Assembly: GCA_013397455.1 (NCBI GenBank)
Contig: VYZB01000219.1
Span: forward strand, 1,420,778 to 1,484,777
Source of the DNA: Crotophaga sulcirostris
Lineage: Eukaryota > Chordata > Aves > Cuculiformes > Crotophagidae
Reading direction: 5' to 3'
Length of the DNA stretch: 64,000 nucleotides
In this document: positions 13,354 to 38,828 of the stretch, one piece after another
Numbering within the stretch: position 1 is the first letter of the stretch
Layout of the letters: each line of letters opens with the position of its first letter
The notes under the pieces: generated by a model
Databases searched by the model: none
Told to the model about the DNA's origin: nothing
Seen by the model: the letters and a program-made list of their open reading frames with translations, nothing else
Position numbers and translations under genes: made by a program

Positions 13354-15877
13354 TTATGAACTATTGGTTGAGTGGATTAATGTTATCCAGCAGGGGCTGC
13401 CCCCCTTGGGTGCGTGGGGATATGACAGGCCGGATTCCTTGTGCTCCAGGCTCCAGCAGTCTGGGATGCCATGAGGTGCTCTGGCTGCTGCTGCTCCCGT
13501 ACTGCACGCCTGCTATTTTGCTGGATTCTGCAGGAATCAGGTAGTACCTGAAATAGCTTTGACTGAGTAAATAGTGGCAAAAGCACGTCAGACCCAAGAA
13601 ATACACTTGATGTTGGTAATGAAAGGTGTTTCTGGATATAAATCCAGGCTGGAATTTGCTGAATGGTTGGACCAAACACAGTACTGTGCTGTGTTCAACT
13701 AGTTTGAGAGTTGGATGGGGGAGTTTGCATCATCTAAGAGACTCTTTTCATTTATTTGTTTGCAGTAATAAATGAGGAGGGCTCGTGAAGCCCGCTGTGC
13801 TACCTAGGTAGGTGCTTTGGGCACTGTTCCTAAGGAACAGCGACGTGACGGATGCTCATGACTGCCGTATAGATAAGGCGCTGTGTGTAATATAAATAAT
13901 CGTCCATTACAGTGGCCCCTTCGAGGTGTGGGGTTGGTGCAGTCCTGCCAGCTCAGAGTACACAGAGCTGTTTTCTGGCCAGCAGCCCTGCTAATGCCCA
14001 TGGCAGTCTGGCCACTGTTTCTGGGGCAGTGGAGCATAACATGAAGCCAAGGGCTGCAATTTGAGGGATAGCTTGTGTTTAAAAGTGAAAGGTACCTTTC
14101 CAAGTGATTTTGTACTGAAGAATTGGTCTTGGGAGGGCACCCCCAGTCTTTCTCCTTGCTGTTCCCATACACAGCTGTCTGCTCTTTCCCCTCTGTCCGC
14201 AATACAGGAGGAATTGCATGACAACTCCTCCTAGCAGGAGAGCCTTGGAGTGCCCAAGGGATGCATGATCCTATCTCCCACCCACTGCATTGGGATGCCC
14301 ATACTTCTTGCAGCAACTTGGGCGTAACGTGCAGAGCTTTCTAATCTCTGGGAAGGCTGAGGTCTCTTCTTTCAGAGGAAGAAATGAACTGTGTGAGCTT
14401 GTCTTGAGAGTGCTACTTTCAGAAGAGTTGGGAAGAGTCGCTTTCATTCTGATCAGCCTCTTACTCAAAGGAGCCTGCTGGGAATGATAGGCCATTATAT
14501 CTCCCCTAAGGCTCGTGCCATTCACTGGGGTAGCTGGCTGCTTTAATTGAGTGGTATATGGAGTATTCTTGGCTGGTGTGACCTGGAAGTCTGATAGCTG
14601 TCAGCAGGGCTCAAAGCTCCCTCTGGGAATAATGTGTGCAAGTGTCTCTTTGCAACTTTCTTGATTAGTGTGTGTGTGGATCTTGGATATTAAACCCAAT
14701 TAGTTGTCTTTAAGGTCAGGGACGTATTTGACCTACCAGCATCTGTTTCAACTTGGCCTGAATTGAAGATCTTTGGAAGAGGGCTGTACAACTCTTGTAA
14801 AGAGGCTAATGAAGTGATGCTTTTTAAAGCACTTCCCTGCTGTCTCTGTAGCCCAAACACTTCAGGCAGGACACTAGTGCGTGGCAATCTGAAAAAGAAG
14901 CAGGCAGGTACTATGCTGATCTTCTGCTGTAAGGAATGTAAAAGAGCAAACCCCCTTTTTTTTTGTTTTTATGGCTGAAAAGCATTTTATTGGTTCTTTG
15001 GATTCTGCCAGAAACCTGAGTGAAGGGCTTGGCTGCTTTTCCCCTGGGAGGGCTGGAGGACACAATGAAGTATTTAATTTTTATGCCATTACTCTGATGT
15101 GAAGTATGAAGTCTGAGTTAAATTTGAGACAGTGCAGAAGCAGCGCTTCAGACATCTGGGATACTTCAGTGGCACATGGGAGGTACCTGCTGGAACGCAG
15201 ACAGGAACTTCCCTGCTTTTTTTCATTTTGGATTTGAACCATGAGGCTGCTTTGGGGATTAAGACCTCTGCAGGATCCACCCATAAGTCATAGGAAAAAT
15301 CAGTATCAAACTTAATTCTTTCATTTAATTGAAGCCAGTTTTGTGATCTGTGGGGCCTTGTCTCCTGACTCAGTGTCTGGGGTTGGTGCACTGAACTAGC
15401 AACCATGTGTTTATTAAAACAGCTACCAGCATTGGTGAGCTTGTCTGTGGATCAGAGTGCTTAGTGGGGAAGTAGAAAAGACTTAATTGCTGCAAAAGGA
15501 GCCTTCCAGCTCAGGGTTCTGTGTTAGTTTGAGGAGGACAAAGTGTTAAAACAGCACTTGGGCTGGAGAGTGCTACAGCTGCCTGAGAACAAATGGAATG
15601 GGCTTAAAAATGTCCCTCAAATATGTGGCTGCATTGTTCTAAATCATCTCCGCTGGGGACTGCTTTCATGCCTTGGGCTTGCAGTGCAGCCCTTAGCCCT
15701 TGTGCATTCTTTTTTCCAGAGTAGTATCCCAGGTTAAAGGAGCGGCTTTTGGAGGACTTGCTTGGCAGTGGCCAACCTGAACACTTGGTTATGGAGTTAA
15801 ATCCTCTGAAGAGCCTGTTCCGCTTCATTTTCTCTCCCATCATTGTCCAGCAGAGGGGGAATCACAGTTCACAGTGA

Positions 15878-27813
<11,936 letters not shown>

Positions 27814-28552
27814 GTAGTCGCCCTGGGTCTGGCAAAACGTGCCTCGCCCCTCCAGCATCCAACCCAAGGAGCAAACTCGTGGTGGAAAACACAACAGATC
27901 CCTGCCTTAGAATTGGAACATTTCCAGAACTTGATCCGCAAGCATTGGATTTAAAAAAGCGAAACCCTACACTTGATTTGTCATAGTGTCAGTACAGCAG
28001 CAAACTACTAAGTTCCTATATGCCACTTTGGACTAATTTAAAAAGAATCCCAGTTTTTACTTTTACTCAATGATGAAATTGGTTGCTCTTGTATTTTATG
28101 AAAATCATTTTTTTAACCTTCATGATACATTAACTGCTGTAAACCTCTTCCTTCAAAAATTAATAGAAGTAAGATCCTACTGGTTTGTTTCTTTTTACTT
28201 TGGAGAAATCAGTTGCTACATTTTGCAGCAACGTAGACCCATTTACATGGCATTCTCAGCTTAGACTGCAGAAGAAGAAATGTAATGAAATTGGAGCCAT
28301 TCATTCGCTTCAAAAGAATGAGAAGGCACTTCCCTAGAGTGCTAGCTTGTAACGTGTGGCTTGCAAATTCAGATGGTTTGGGGAGGCTTACCCAGCCGAA
28401 TGTGCTTTAATGTATCTGGGGATGCACTGCTTTTACAAACTAGGAAACGCACTTCACTGATTGCAATGGAAATGCTGCTGAAGTCTTGGGCTTAATTTGG
28501 GTTTGAGCAGTGCAGCCTTCAGGAGGGGTTTTTTTTTTTCAGTCTTGACAAA

Positions 28553-28558
28553 AATAAA
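28553..28558 (+). promoter_or_regulatory. Proximal AATAAA polyadenylation signal in the ETF1 3'UTR
   Basis: An exact AATAAA lies 740 bases after the stop, right after a run of T. It would produce a short 3'UTR isoform; use is inferred. Confidence 0.45.
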
Positions 28559-29631
28559 CCTACAATTTAAGTGAAGTAAGGTACACTTTGCTTTGTGTTG
28601 TTCCTCAGTAAGTTTTGTTTTTCTTTTTGCTTTAGGACTGCGTAAGGTCTCCTTGATTATGTGAGTTTGAACCCACAATTGTTTAATGGAAGCGGGTATT
28701 TTACAGGAATAATTAATAAGTGAAGTCCTTGACTGACCCTCAGTACTGGTGCATCTGGAGCCTTGGATACTAGTTGGCATAGGACGTCCATCTCCAGCAC
28801 TAAGGCGGTCTGTTGTAGGGGCTCACAAACCTCCTGCAAATCCGATGCTGAACTCTAATACACCCTTAATGGGTGAAAACTTCTGGTTGCATCCAGACTC
28901 CAGGAAGCTTTTTGTCATGCCTGCTATATAGAATGCATTTCAGCTGGCTAGAAATGGCTACGGGTTTTTCAGAGGGTCTGCAGGCAGAGGGTGAAGTGAA
29001 CATTGGCACGAGATAATGCACAAGTCTTGCTGCTTTCTGGCGTTCTCTGGGCATGCTGACACAGCACTGCCAGGTACCTCTGTTCTTCACTTGCTCTGTC
29101 ACTCCTGGTGCATCGGTCAAAAGCAGCTTCTGTTCCAAGTTGCATACCTGCCTATTTTTCCGATAATCCTGTTTCACTTGAATGGAGGGGGAGCTTGTCT
29201 TAAAACTTCTGCCACGCTGTTCTTTGAGGTCCAAAATTACTGTCATGGTGAGCAATACAATTTGTAACCCTGGTTTATGACCTGGCAGATGGCTTTGCTG
29301 TCATTCTCACACGGAAGCTGGAATTCTCACGGAAGGTGTGACTGGGTCTGCCGTAGATCTGCGCAAACCCAGGCTGGAGCACCTTTGCGGTCTCCACAGC
29401 GGTATGTTCTGGATTTTGCCATTGTAAATGGGTCGAATGTGACATGACAAGACCAGAAAAATTGGATGTAAATTTACATTTTTTTGAATATACTGCTTGT
29501 TGTTTCACATGATACATTAGGGTATGCAGCTCCTTTTTGTAGTTTTTATTTTTACTATTTAAGTTTGGAAATGATGCCAAATTTTTGTATTTCTTTAATC
29601 AATGTGTTCTCTTCAGTGATATATATTGCAT

Positions 29632-29659
29632 TATATATTGATGTGTATATCAATATATA
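29632..29659. repeat. 11-bp AT-rich inverted repeat in the ETF1 3'UTR
   Basis: TATATATTGAT at 29632-29642 is the exact reverse complement of ATCAATATATA at 29649-29659, with a 6-base loop. In the transcript it could form an A/U hairpin. Confidence 0.7.
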
Positions 29660-29798
29660 CTGATATGTATTACACTCACACATACAAACACGTTAAACGG
29701 GGGTGAAAAATCCTAGCCTTCGCATACTATATAGCCTCTGCAGAGAGATCCCGAGCAGTGATATCTTGGTGTTGTGATGTACAGAAATGGAGAAGAGT

Positions 29799-29804
29799 AT
29801 TAAA
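29799..29804 (+). promoter_or_regulatory. Distal ATTAAA polyadenylation signal in the ETF1 3'UTR
   Basis: ATTAAA is the second most common signal. It sits at the end of the AT-rich stretch, just before base composition changes near 29830, so it is the best candidate for the main 3' end. Confidence 0.45.
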
Positions 29805-30716
29805 CCATATTTAAGAATATAGTACGGACTCCTGGTTTATTTTCTTTAGCCCAGGAAACTCCTGCTTTATTCTCAGCCTCAGGCCAGTGCCTGAGTTTTG
29901 AGGTAGCTGTTTTGTAGCTGGGCTTGAGAACATCGCCTTCCATTGTTGTACTGTGGAGTTCTTTGAAGCTGCAGCAGGAATCGAACTGCAGAAGTGGTGG
30001 GGAGACCAGCAGCCCGAGTTCAAAGCAAGCTGTGCTGTGAGTGTTACCTGAACCGAGGCAGCTACAAAATGCTCTGTGGGTACAGAAACCTGCCCTTCAT
30101 ATTCTCACAGCACACCTGCATGCTTTGGCTTTAAAGGAGCCTTTTCTATCTGGTGTTTTAGTGCAGGGCAGACCCAGCTCAGAGATGTTCTTGCCTCCAC
30201 TGGGGTTTCTGTGCCCAAGTCTGGCGAGTCGATGACTCCCAGAGAAACATTCTCCTTCCCTGGCTGGGAAGACAATATGTAAAAGGCATCATTGATATCA
30301 GAAATTTTAAGGGATGCTTTAAGTCACCTGCCAGCTGGTCTTGCCTAGCAGTGAGTCTGGCTAAAGCTGGGCATCCAGCTTCTCGTGCCACAGCACCGGA
30401 ACGGAGCAGGATCCGGGCTGTGGAGCTGCCTGCCCCTTGCTGTTCTGTGCAGCGTCTTGCAGCAATAGCTCTTCCCGGGAGCTCGGTGAACTGCAGTTTG
30501 TCTGCAGAGGGGAGAGCGTGGCTCCTGGTCCTCAGGTCTCTGCATGACAGAAGTTATGGAGATGCAGTGTTTCTGCTGGAGCAGAAATAAACACGATGCC
30601 CAAACTCCTTTCGCTGCATGCATCTCCTGCTACCTGAGACCTTGGTGCAGCACCGTGATTGCTGCTCAGCTGGCAGGGCAGATCAGACTGTCAGGTCCAG
30701 ATCAGCACAGAATAGT

Positions 30717-30731
30717 AAAAAAAAAAAAAAA
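30717..30731. repeat. 15-base poly(A) run
   Basis: A plain A run in intergenic DNA. No retrocopied gene was recognised upstream of it. Confidence 0.8.
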
Positions 30732-31669
30732 TCATCCCTTCAGCCTGTTTTTGTCTTGGGAGAAGCCCCTGTTTGCAGAAAGGCTACCCCAGTCTGTAAC
30801 CAGGCATGGGATGTATATTAGTTTCCAAAAACCAGAATTATTTCTCGGTTAATCCTTTACTGGCAGAAACTGCCAACCTGCTTTTTGCTTTTCCGTTTCC
30901 AAGGGCAAAAGAGGAGCAGTGAAGCCTGGCTGCTTGGAGCAGTGTCCAAGGGCTGTCGAGTTCAGCGCCACAGACCCTCCCCACTGGACATGCTTGGACA
31001 CTGCTCTTTCCACCTGTACTGATTCTCGGGTCTCTACCCCGCTGTGTTTCTGCAGGAAAACACAAGTTCATCTGATCTGCAGAGCCGGTGGGGGCTGGGG
31101 TCCCCACTGCCTGCACATTGCATCCCCTCCAGCTGGCTGCAGCCCTGCTGGCATCTGCAGCTCCTCCCCGAGGCACTTCTTGCCTGCAGAAGGATGAGGC
31201 CACTTCGGAGTGAAACTTTTCTTCCTTGCAGCTGCCAAAATAAGGTTGTGGGGTGCTGTTAACCCCTCAGGAAGTGGTGCCCGGAACTCACTTTTGACCT
31301 GGTTCCAAGGGTCAGCGTTGGCACTCGGATTGTCTCCTATTCGAAAGCACCGACATACAGTCATCTTTTTTTCACCTCAAATATTGCAGAGCTGGCAAAT
31401 ACTCTGGCATATAAACACCAACATCACCTTGCAGTGCTTGCCTGGGAGACCCCACTGCATTCAGCCCACTGATAGCGGCAACGGGGAGTTTGGGAGGGAG
31501 TTCAGTGGGGCCAAGTTTGCGCATGTTCAGCCACGAGTGATTGGAGTCTGCAGGTTTGTGTTCACACATGGAGCAGGATGGTGTGCAGTGTGCCTGCTGT
31601 CCTGGGGGCTGCTAAGTAATCATTTCCCCAGAAGGGGTTCAATCCTGATTAGCTGGAAACATGAGAATC

Positions 31670-31762
31670 ACTTCAGGACATGGTTTAGCACAGTGGGGTT
31701 CGGGCTGATGGTCAGACTGGATGAGCTTAGAGGTCTTTTCCAACCTTTAGGATTCTATCCAT
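31670..31762 (+). mobile_element. Short CR1 3' fragment
   Basis: It contains ggacatggtttagcacagtg, ggtcagactggatgagctta and gaggtcttttccaacctt, then ggattctatc. It is intergenic and heavily 5'-truncated. Confidence 0.85.
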
Positions 31763-32039
31763 AAATAAAGTGTTGTTTCCAGTATGTTGCATGGAGCCAC
31801 TTCTGTGCATCTTGAAGAGATTTAATGCATTTCAAGGGTCCTATCCTGCACTGGTGCTGTCCCACATCTGAATTTGGCAGCGGCATGCACAGGGCGCGCA
31901 TCGCTACAGCCGGCTGTGAAGAGGCTCGCGTGAGCAGTTGTAGCAGATGAGCGGCTGCTGCTCGCTGCCTGAATGCATTTATCTTCTTGTGCCAAAGCGC
32001 TTCAACTCTTCTCACCACTTCAGCTGTCCGTGCCCTCAG

Positions 32040-32420
32040 TAATGCCCACTGAATTCTTATTTTAGGTACTGTAAGTCCTTGCTGCTCTTACCACATTCCC
32101 CGGTTCCGTTGAAGTTGGCATCGTACGCTCAGATATTCTGATAATGCTCTTTTTAAACGCTACTTTTTGTAGAGCTGTAATTAAAGACAGAATTTGCCCT
32201 TTGTAACTTGTTATTTCAGGAGCTGGAGCCTGGCCTGCGCCATTGTTGCTCGCAGGCTACAAATGCCATTGTCCTGGGAAGCCGAGTGCAGCCGCCGGCA
32301 CTGAATGGCAGCTCTGGAATTTCACTCGGCTATTTTTAGTTGCTGGTGAAAAATTGCACTTCCAACACTTTTGAGTCTTTGTCAGTGCTTAAATAAATCA
32401 AAGGGCAAATCCTGACTTCT
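32040..32420. promoter_or_regulatory. Candidate enhancer-like segment
   Basis: Within 380 bases free of repeats are an exact MEF2-type site CTATTTTTAG (32330-32339), two SOX-type cores (CATTGTT at 32241-32247 and CATTGTC near 32268), and tcaaag-type TCF cores near 32400. Motif clustering alone is weak evidence; conservation was not testable. Confidence 0.25.
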
Positions 32421-34488
32421 CGCTAATCAGCGAGACGAGGAGGTGACCTTAAACTGGGAGCTGGGAAAAGGGTGAAGTGTGGGTGAGGGAGAAGAGCCCC
32501 AGCTCTGCCCCGGAATCAGTGCCTGGCTCAGAAGGGGCTGCAGGGGTGGTAGGACATTGCTGCACAGCTGTAGCCATCAGCCTGCTTTATGCAGGTGGTC
32601 CATGGCCCTTGCTGTGCCAGGGTTGCTCCTGGCTCCTTGCTCTTCTCCCTGTGCCCCTTTTAGGGTCAGTCCCCCCATTTTCCTCTGCCTCCCCCAGTCT
32701 CCTCCTCTGTCACTCTCCATGGAGCCACGGTGGTGGCTATCGCGGATGTGGGTGCTCTTCAAAAGCTGGGATCCAGAGGCAGGAGCTCCAGGAGGAGCTG
32801 TGTGTGAGTCCAGGTTGGTAAGTACCAAGCTGTCATGTGCTGGACTATTCCCTTCACACCCAACCACCCCTGGAGCTGTGAGGCAAAACCTGCTTCTAAC
32901 CTACAGGTTCTTCTTTTTTTAATGCCAGGGCAGGAGTTTTCTAAGAACCTTCTTCATCTGTTTGGCCACCAGGTTTCCACATTGGCAGAAAAAAACTCAT
33001 TCTCTGGTAACAGGATCTTCACAGCCAAGCTTCCTTGTCTTGGTGTTCCCTGCCATGTGCTTGGAGAGTCCCAAATGGCTGCTTTGCTGCTTTCTTCCCC
33101 TGTGCTCTGGCTTCAGGACTTGGTTTGAATGGGCCCAGTGGGTTCCCAGCAGCCTCAAGTTACCTAGGAGCTGCTCTGCACATTGTCCAGGCTCTGAGAG
33201 CCCTGTGAAGGTACAAGGGTACCAAGGGCAGTAGTGCCTGGGAGGACCCTGTGCAGTGGCCAGAAAATCCTGGCCAGCTCTGGGACAGCATCCCCAGGGC
33301 TCCAGTGGTGGGTGTGGGCAGCACTGACCTACTCACACTGCTGGTGCTGTGGGGTTGAGCACCCCAGACCAGACTCCTGCCCTGCTCCTGCAGGCTGGCA
33401 GTGCCAGAATCGGGGAGCTGGAGGATGCTGCTGGGTGAAGCCCCAACATCAGAGCAGAGGGTGCAGTGCAGCGGAGACAAATTGTGGATGGCGATGGCTT
33501 GCTGTGCATTTGGGGCACTGCAGCTCACTCGGCTGCACCCGCAGTTATCAGTGCCCAGGTGCCCCTCAGTCCACCCTGGAGTGCTCACCCCTCGCCCTGT
33601 CCCTGTTCCCAAACGCACCCCCAGGCACAGGACCCAGGGCAGATATCACAGCCCATGAAGCCTCAAGCCCTGAACAGGGCTTATGTTTTCCATCTTGATG
33701 GTGGTTTCCATCATGCCGCAGTGTTCACCGGGCTGCTGACCACTTTTTGGGCTGCTCCCCTGGGGTTATCTGGTCCTTTTGGGGGATTTAAATGGGTTTG
33801 GAGCTGGGAGGAAGGGCTGCTCTGCGCAACTGTGTGGGACCTTTTGCTGTGCTGGTTGCTACAGCACCCCAGGAGGTTTGCCCTGTCCCCAGGAACAGGT
33901 TGCAGGCAGAGGAGCTCACAAAATCCCTCTGCTCCTCTCTAGCTGATTTCTCAGGAGCTGCTTTCAGCCTAAGTTGCTACACTTCAGTAGAAAAGCTCCT
34001 GAATGCTCTCATGTTGCAACTCATGCTGCTCCTCAATACCTGCCGTGAACGTCCGGGACATGTTGGACAGCCGTGCTGAACCTCTCCTCAGTTAAACCCA
34101 GCACAGGATGTCTGACTGGCTGAACTGGTGTAAGGAATTGCCCCTGTTCATGTGTAGCCTTGTACCCATGCCTCTCACTGCAGCATTTCTCCCTACATGT
34201 AGCCATGTAAAAAGCTTCATCAGGTCTCCTCTCCAGCTTTGCTTCTTGAGACTAAAGAACTCAGCTCCTTTGGTCTTTTCCTGGGGACCAGCTTGTGCCG
34301 TGAGTCTCTCCCCTGGCCTCACGCCTGCTCGAGCGCTCCTCGTGTGAGGGGCCGGGTACAGGATCCGACCAAGGCTGCATAGGGCACAGCCCACATCTCA
34401 CCCCCTTCTCAACCATGGGTGGCTTTGGGGTGGCATTGGGGTTGTGCAGGAGGACACCGACTTGGTCGACTGGTGTATGGGAAGGACG

Positions 34489-34672
34489 TAGAATCACAGA
34501 GTCGTTTAGGTTGGAAAAGACCTTTAAGATCACCAGGTCCAACCACAAATCTCACAGTGCCAAGTTCACATCTAAACCATGTCCCTAAGCGCCAACATCT
34601 GCACGTTCAAACCCCTGCAGGGATGGTGACTCAACCACTTCCCTGGGCAGCCTGTGCCAGTGCTTGACAACA
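34489..34672 (-). mobile_element. CR1 LINE 3' fragment, antisense
   Basis: It begins tagaatcacagagtcgttta and ggttggaaaagacctttaag, followed by the reversed catggtttagatgtg region and the ccctgggcagcctg block. Confidence 0.9.
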
Positions 34673-36870
34673 GACCTTGGGATTATCCCCAACAGGGCAG
34701 ATCTGCATAGTCATGTCTAAATTTACCCAAAATAGCAGAGAAATTGTATTATTTGAGGACATGAGGGACTGGAGACCGGCAACTTGCCTGGAAGCTAAAA
34801 GTGCGTGGAAAAAGTATTTACCTAGCAAGGAAAATGGAAAATTTATGGGAAACAAGTGGCAGAAGAGAACAAGGAGAGATGGCTGATGTCATCTGCGTGC
34901 TGCTGTAGCTGGATGCCATCCTTCAGGTACGCTGGGGTACTGTGAATGGTCACAGATATCTGCAGCCCCACAGCCTCCAGTCACGCTCTTGCTGCTACTG
35001 CCTGGCTAGGACTGAGGTGCCTCTCTTCTGCATCCTCTGGCCTTTTTCCTGCTGAGGTGGTGCCTCCATCCACGCGTGGGGAGGGGACACTGCAGTTTTT
35101 ATCATTCGCTATTTTGTGGGTATCTGCCTTTCAGCACAGCACATGGCTCCTGATGCTGCTCCTCCAGGCTGAGACCTGGGCGGTGCTCAGAGAAACGGGA
35201 GCTGTTCAGACACCTGGAAGCACCGAGAAAAAAGGCACTTCCTTAATTAAATGTCACCCTACAGGTCACAAACTAAATGCTGCCTTCAGGGAGTGGGAGA
35301 GCAATGCTCCCCAGCACTGCTGCAGGCTTCGGTGCCTTCCCAGGACAGATCCAAACATACATCAGCACCTCTGAGCAACGCTTCTGGATATCAGCACCTA
35401 CCCTAAGCTTTCAAATGCTGCTCCCTAAGTGTGGAGTCCTTGCAATCTGGCTGCCCTGGGGTCCACGCTCTGCATTGCCGTCATCACCCCTCCAGCCTGC
35501 AGGGCATCAGAATCCCTGTGGCTTTGGCGAACCTCAACGGATTGAAGTCACTAGGGTTAGAAAACAAAAAGGGAAAAATTTACTTAGCGATCGCCTCTGT
35601 TTAAAGAAAGGGTGTTTGTATCTGTTTAAATAGCAGTTCGTGAGGTTTGCATAGTGCTTACTTGACACAGGTATTTTGGAGTGGCCCGCAGGAACCCATG
35701 TGGGGCAGGCAATGGGGATGGGCAGAGGGACCGTCTTGTGTTCCTGGAGCCAGTGTGCAATCAGAAGAAAGTCCAGGGCCACCCAAGGAAGCTCCCACTG
35801 ACTCACTGCCTGCAGAACGCGGCAGGTAACCAGCCGAAAGGACAATTTTCATGCTTTGCATGCGAGATAAAGCATAGGGACTTTCCTGTGAAACTCAAGT
35901 GTCAGAGGTGTAGCAAGCAGTTGGTGTCAGCTGCAGTCAACCCGCTTCACTCAGGCGCCGCTTGGGAGCCAAGAACATACTTCTGGAGGGTGGGGGAGGG
36001 AAGGGAAGATGCCTGGATGCTTTAAACCCGCGTCACAGTGGCAGTGGGCCATTGGCACCGCGTGCTGCCAGGACACGCCGGGTACATCTGTGTTGGTGTT
36101 TCTGCTGTCGTTGCCCCTGTTTTGTCACACATCGACACGTCTTGTCTCTTCCTTGCTGTTCTCTGCCTTCACCCACACTGGCCTCTACTCTCCACTTAAC
36201 TGCCTTGTTTTATTACACCGGGATGGATTTTGGTTGCACCCATGGCTGAGTGAATCTTAACCACCCCCCTCCTGTCTCCTCTGCGCATCCCAGGAGTGAC
36301 CAAAATCTGCATGGTTCTACCAGGCACACAGAGGGATGGCAAAGACATGCTCTGTAAAGCTGGGGATGCCTTTCTGTACACCCACCTTTGCCTTTCTGTG
36401 CTGCAATGAGCCTTGACGTGCTTCAGTCTGAGTTGGTTCAATGCTTGGGTCATGCTCATTTGGTACAGCAGCTCCAGGAGGAGCATCCCAGGAGTGTAAG
36501 GGCAGTGGGGAACATGCTGCCTGTGGCTTTGGTGCATGGAGCATCCCCCTCAGCAGTGGCTCAGAGCTGCTCCGAAACATCGGGGGATGCTCTGCGTGGG
36601 AAGGGCAGATCCCATGGGGCTGTATCTTATGGCTCGTTACTTTTTCTTAACATCTTATTTATCTCAAGTATAGCAGAGTTCCTTTGTGGGGAAGGCAAGA
36701 GCTGGGTTTGAAAGGGAGACTGCCACACATGGGAGGTGAGTGCAGATGCCACTGGGACAGGCTCTTCTGGTGTGCCTATAGCCAGGGAAAATTTATATTG
36801 AATGAAAATCATACTCCTGCCCCTTTCCTTGCTGAGGTCGAGGGCGGGGATTCTCCCCCTCTGCTTCTCT

Positions 36871-37261
36871 CTGGTGAGGCCTCACCTGGAGCCCCGTGTC
36901 CAGTTCTGGAGTCCTGAGCACAGGAAGGACATGGAGCTGTTGGAGCAAGTCCACAGGAGGCCACAGAGATGATCCAAGGGCTGGAGTACCTCCTGTAGGA
37001 GGACAGGCTGAGAGAGTTGGGGTTGTTCAGGCTGGAGAAGAGAAGGCTATGGGGAGACCTTAGAGCAGCCTCCCAGTACTGAAAGGGGCTCCTCCCAGAG
37101 CAGTGTTGGCTGCCCCATCCCTGGAGGTGTTCAAGGCCAAGTTGGATGGGGCTTTGATCCCCCTGATCCAGTGGGAGGTGTCCCTGCCCATGGCAGAGGG
37201 TTGGAACCAAATGGGCTTTGAGGTCCCTTCCAACCCAAACCATTCCTGGATTCTATGATTT
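36871..37261 (+). mobile_element. CR1 LINE fragment with internal deletion
   Basis: It opens with ctggtgaggcctcacctgga and continues through the ORF2 C-terminal region (gagagttggggttgttcagg). It then jumps near 37085 directly to the cccagagcagtgttggctgc 3' region. It ends ccattcctggattctatgat. The jump implies loss of roughly 100 bases found in the copy at 38829. Confidence 0.9.
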
Positions 37262-38828
37262 TGGTGCTGTTTTTTGTTCTCTCCATCCAGCACAGGATGA
37301 AAATACATTTTAATTTTTTAAGTGTCCAAAACATGCTGAAGGTGTCAAGAGAAAATAACATTGCTGGAATAACCTGACAATGTGTCTACAGAGTTTTTGC
37401 CAGAGAAATAAATGCATTGAAGATGTCTAATTTAGGAAATAAATACGTAGAAGGGTTTATGGGGTTTGGAGGTTTTTTTTTATATTGGGGCACCAGAGCT
37501 TTGAAACAGTATTTCAGTCACCCCAGCACAGCTGGGCTGGGAGAAGCCAGAGTGGGGGCAGGGATGGCCCAGGGGTGCCAGGCAAGACAGCAGAGTTCAC
37601 ACCCCCAAAACTGTGAGCAATTGTTTGGACAAAGTGAAAGGAACCTCAGTTAAAGGGGGGCTCTGGTAAGGTGGCAGCCTCAGGGCTGGGCACCTCTGTG
37701 AACCAGTCAGTTCAGATACAGTTTATTGAAATTTGCAGGAGTTTTCCTAATAACCCAAGGCTGACACTCTCTATTCTGTTCCCAGCTTGCAAATATCCTT
37801 CTGAATTTTATGTGCTGCTGGGATTTTTTGTAGCATTCATTTGACAGGAAATTTTATTCCATATTCAAGACCAGGTCCTGCTGTACTGGGGAGCAAGGGG
37901 TTTTATTAGTGGATTCACCAGCCTGTGTATGAAGAGATCAACTCTGTGATGGTTTCTGACACCTGAGAAATGGTTTCTGGTTCTCCTGGGAGACCCGACG
38001 AGCGATGCAACTTGTCTGACCTGGATGGGCAGCGGTCTGTGAGCAGAAGACAAGAGGGTCTGTGGAGGAGTGTGAAGGAAAGCGATGTCCTGTGGAGTGC
38101 AGAATGAGATCTTCTGCCTTTCTGAGCTTCAGGCCACAAGATCGTGTCCTGCTTTGTCACGTAGGAGGTGTCAGCTGCAGCAGCACAACCCCAGTGCTGC
38201 AGGAAGGAGGCGCTGGAGAAGGTGAGTCAGACTCAGGCGCTGCAGCTGGCAGCCAGCTCGCTGCCAACACTCGCTTCTCCTCCTCCTCATTTCCAAACTT
38301 TACCGAACCAAAAAAGCCACAGGGCAGAAAACTTGGGGTGCTGGATCCCGTGCATGGATCCCAAGCAGCTCTGTGCTCTCTGTGGGTGCTGGATGACCCC
38401 AAAGCAGCAGTGCCTGGTCCCTGGGCCCTGTGTCCATCTCCTGGGGAGCTGTGGCCCTGTGAGGAGCAGCCTTGGGACAGCCACACTGGCTTTGCTGCTC
38501 CATGTGGTCCTGCAGCGGGCAGCATCTCCTCCTTCACCCAAGGATGTGGGAGCGCTGCATTGACCTTTTTGCTTTTTTCCTTATTTAGAAATAATATTTT
38601 GAGTTCTGCTTGCTCCTGACCTCAGTATTTTAGGTGCTGTAGCAGGGCAGGATAAGGACTGGCTGCTTCTCTCTGGGTTTTTGGGCAGGGGTCAGCATCC
38701 TTCTGAATCTGCTCGTTCCGTCCAGATCTTTATAAAAATCATCAAACCTTGTGTCACCCCATTTTGCATACAAAATAATTCTTTGAAAGGAGAATAAACA
38801 CTTCATAATTAAAATGCTGTCATCCCAG

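Larger units (their letters stand above)
27814..29820 (+). other. ETF1: ETF1 3' untranslated region (end estimated)
   Basis: The sequence after the stop is AT-rich, without splice-site pattern or repeat insertion, as expected of a long 3'UTR. Candidate polyadenylation signals are AATAAA at 28553-28558 and ATTAAA at 29799-29804; the second would give a UTR of about 2.0 kb. An AT-rich inverted repeat lies at 29632-29659. Which signal is used cannot be told from sequence alone. Confidence 0.65.

Noticed and set aside
30544..30731. AATAAA at 30586 and poly(A) at 30717 as the tail of a processed pseudogene
   Set aside because: The AATAAA is too far from the A run and no gene-derived sequence was recognised upstream.
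31210..31764. 184-residue plus-strand frame
   Set aside because: Its 3' half is CR1 sequence and the remainder shows no domain.
35681..36025. 114-residue frame with CxxC...CxxC spacing resembling a zinc ribbon
   Set aside because: No splice sites, no recognisable family around the cysteines, and the rest of the frame looks random.
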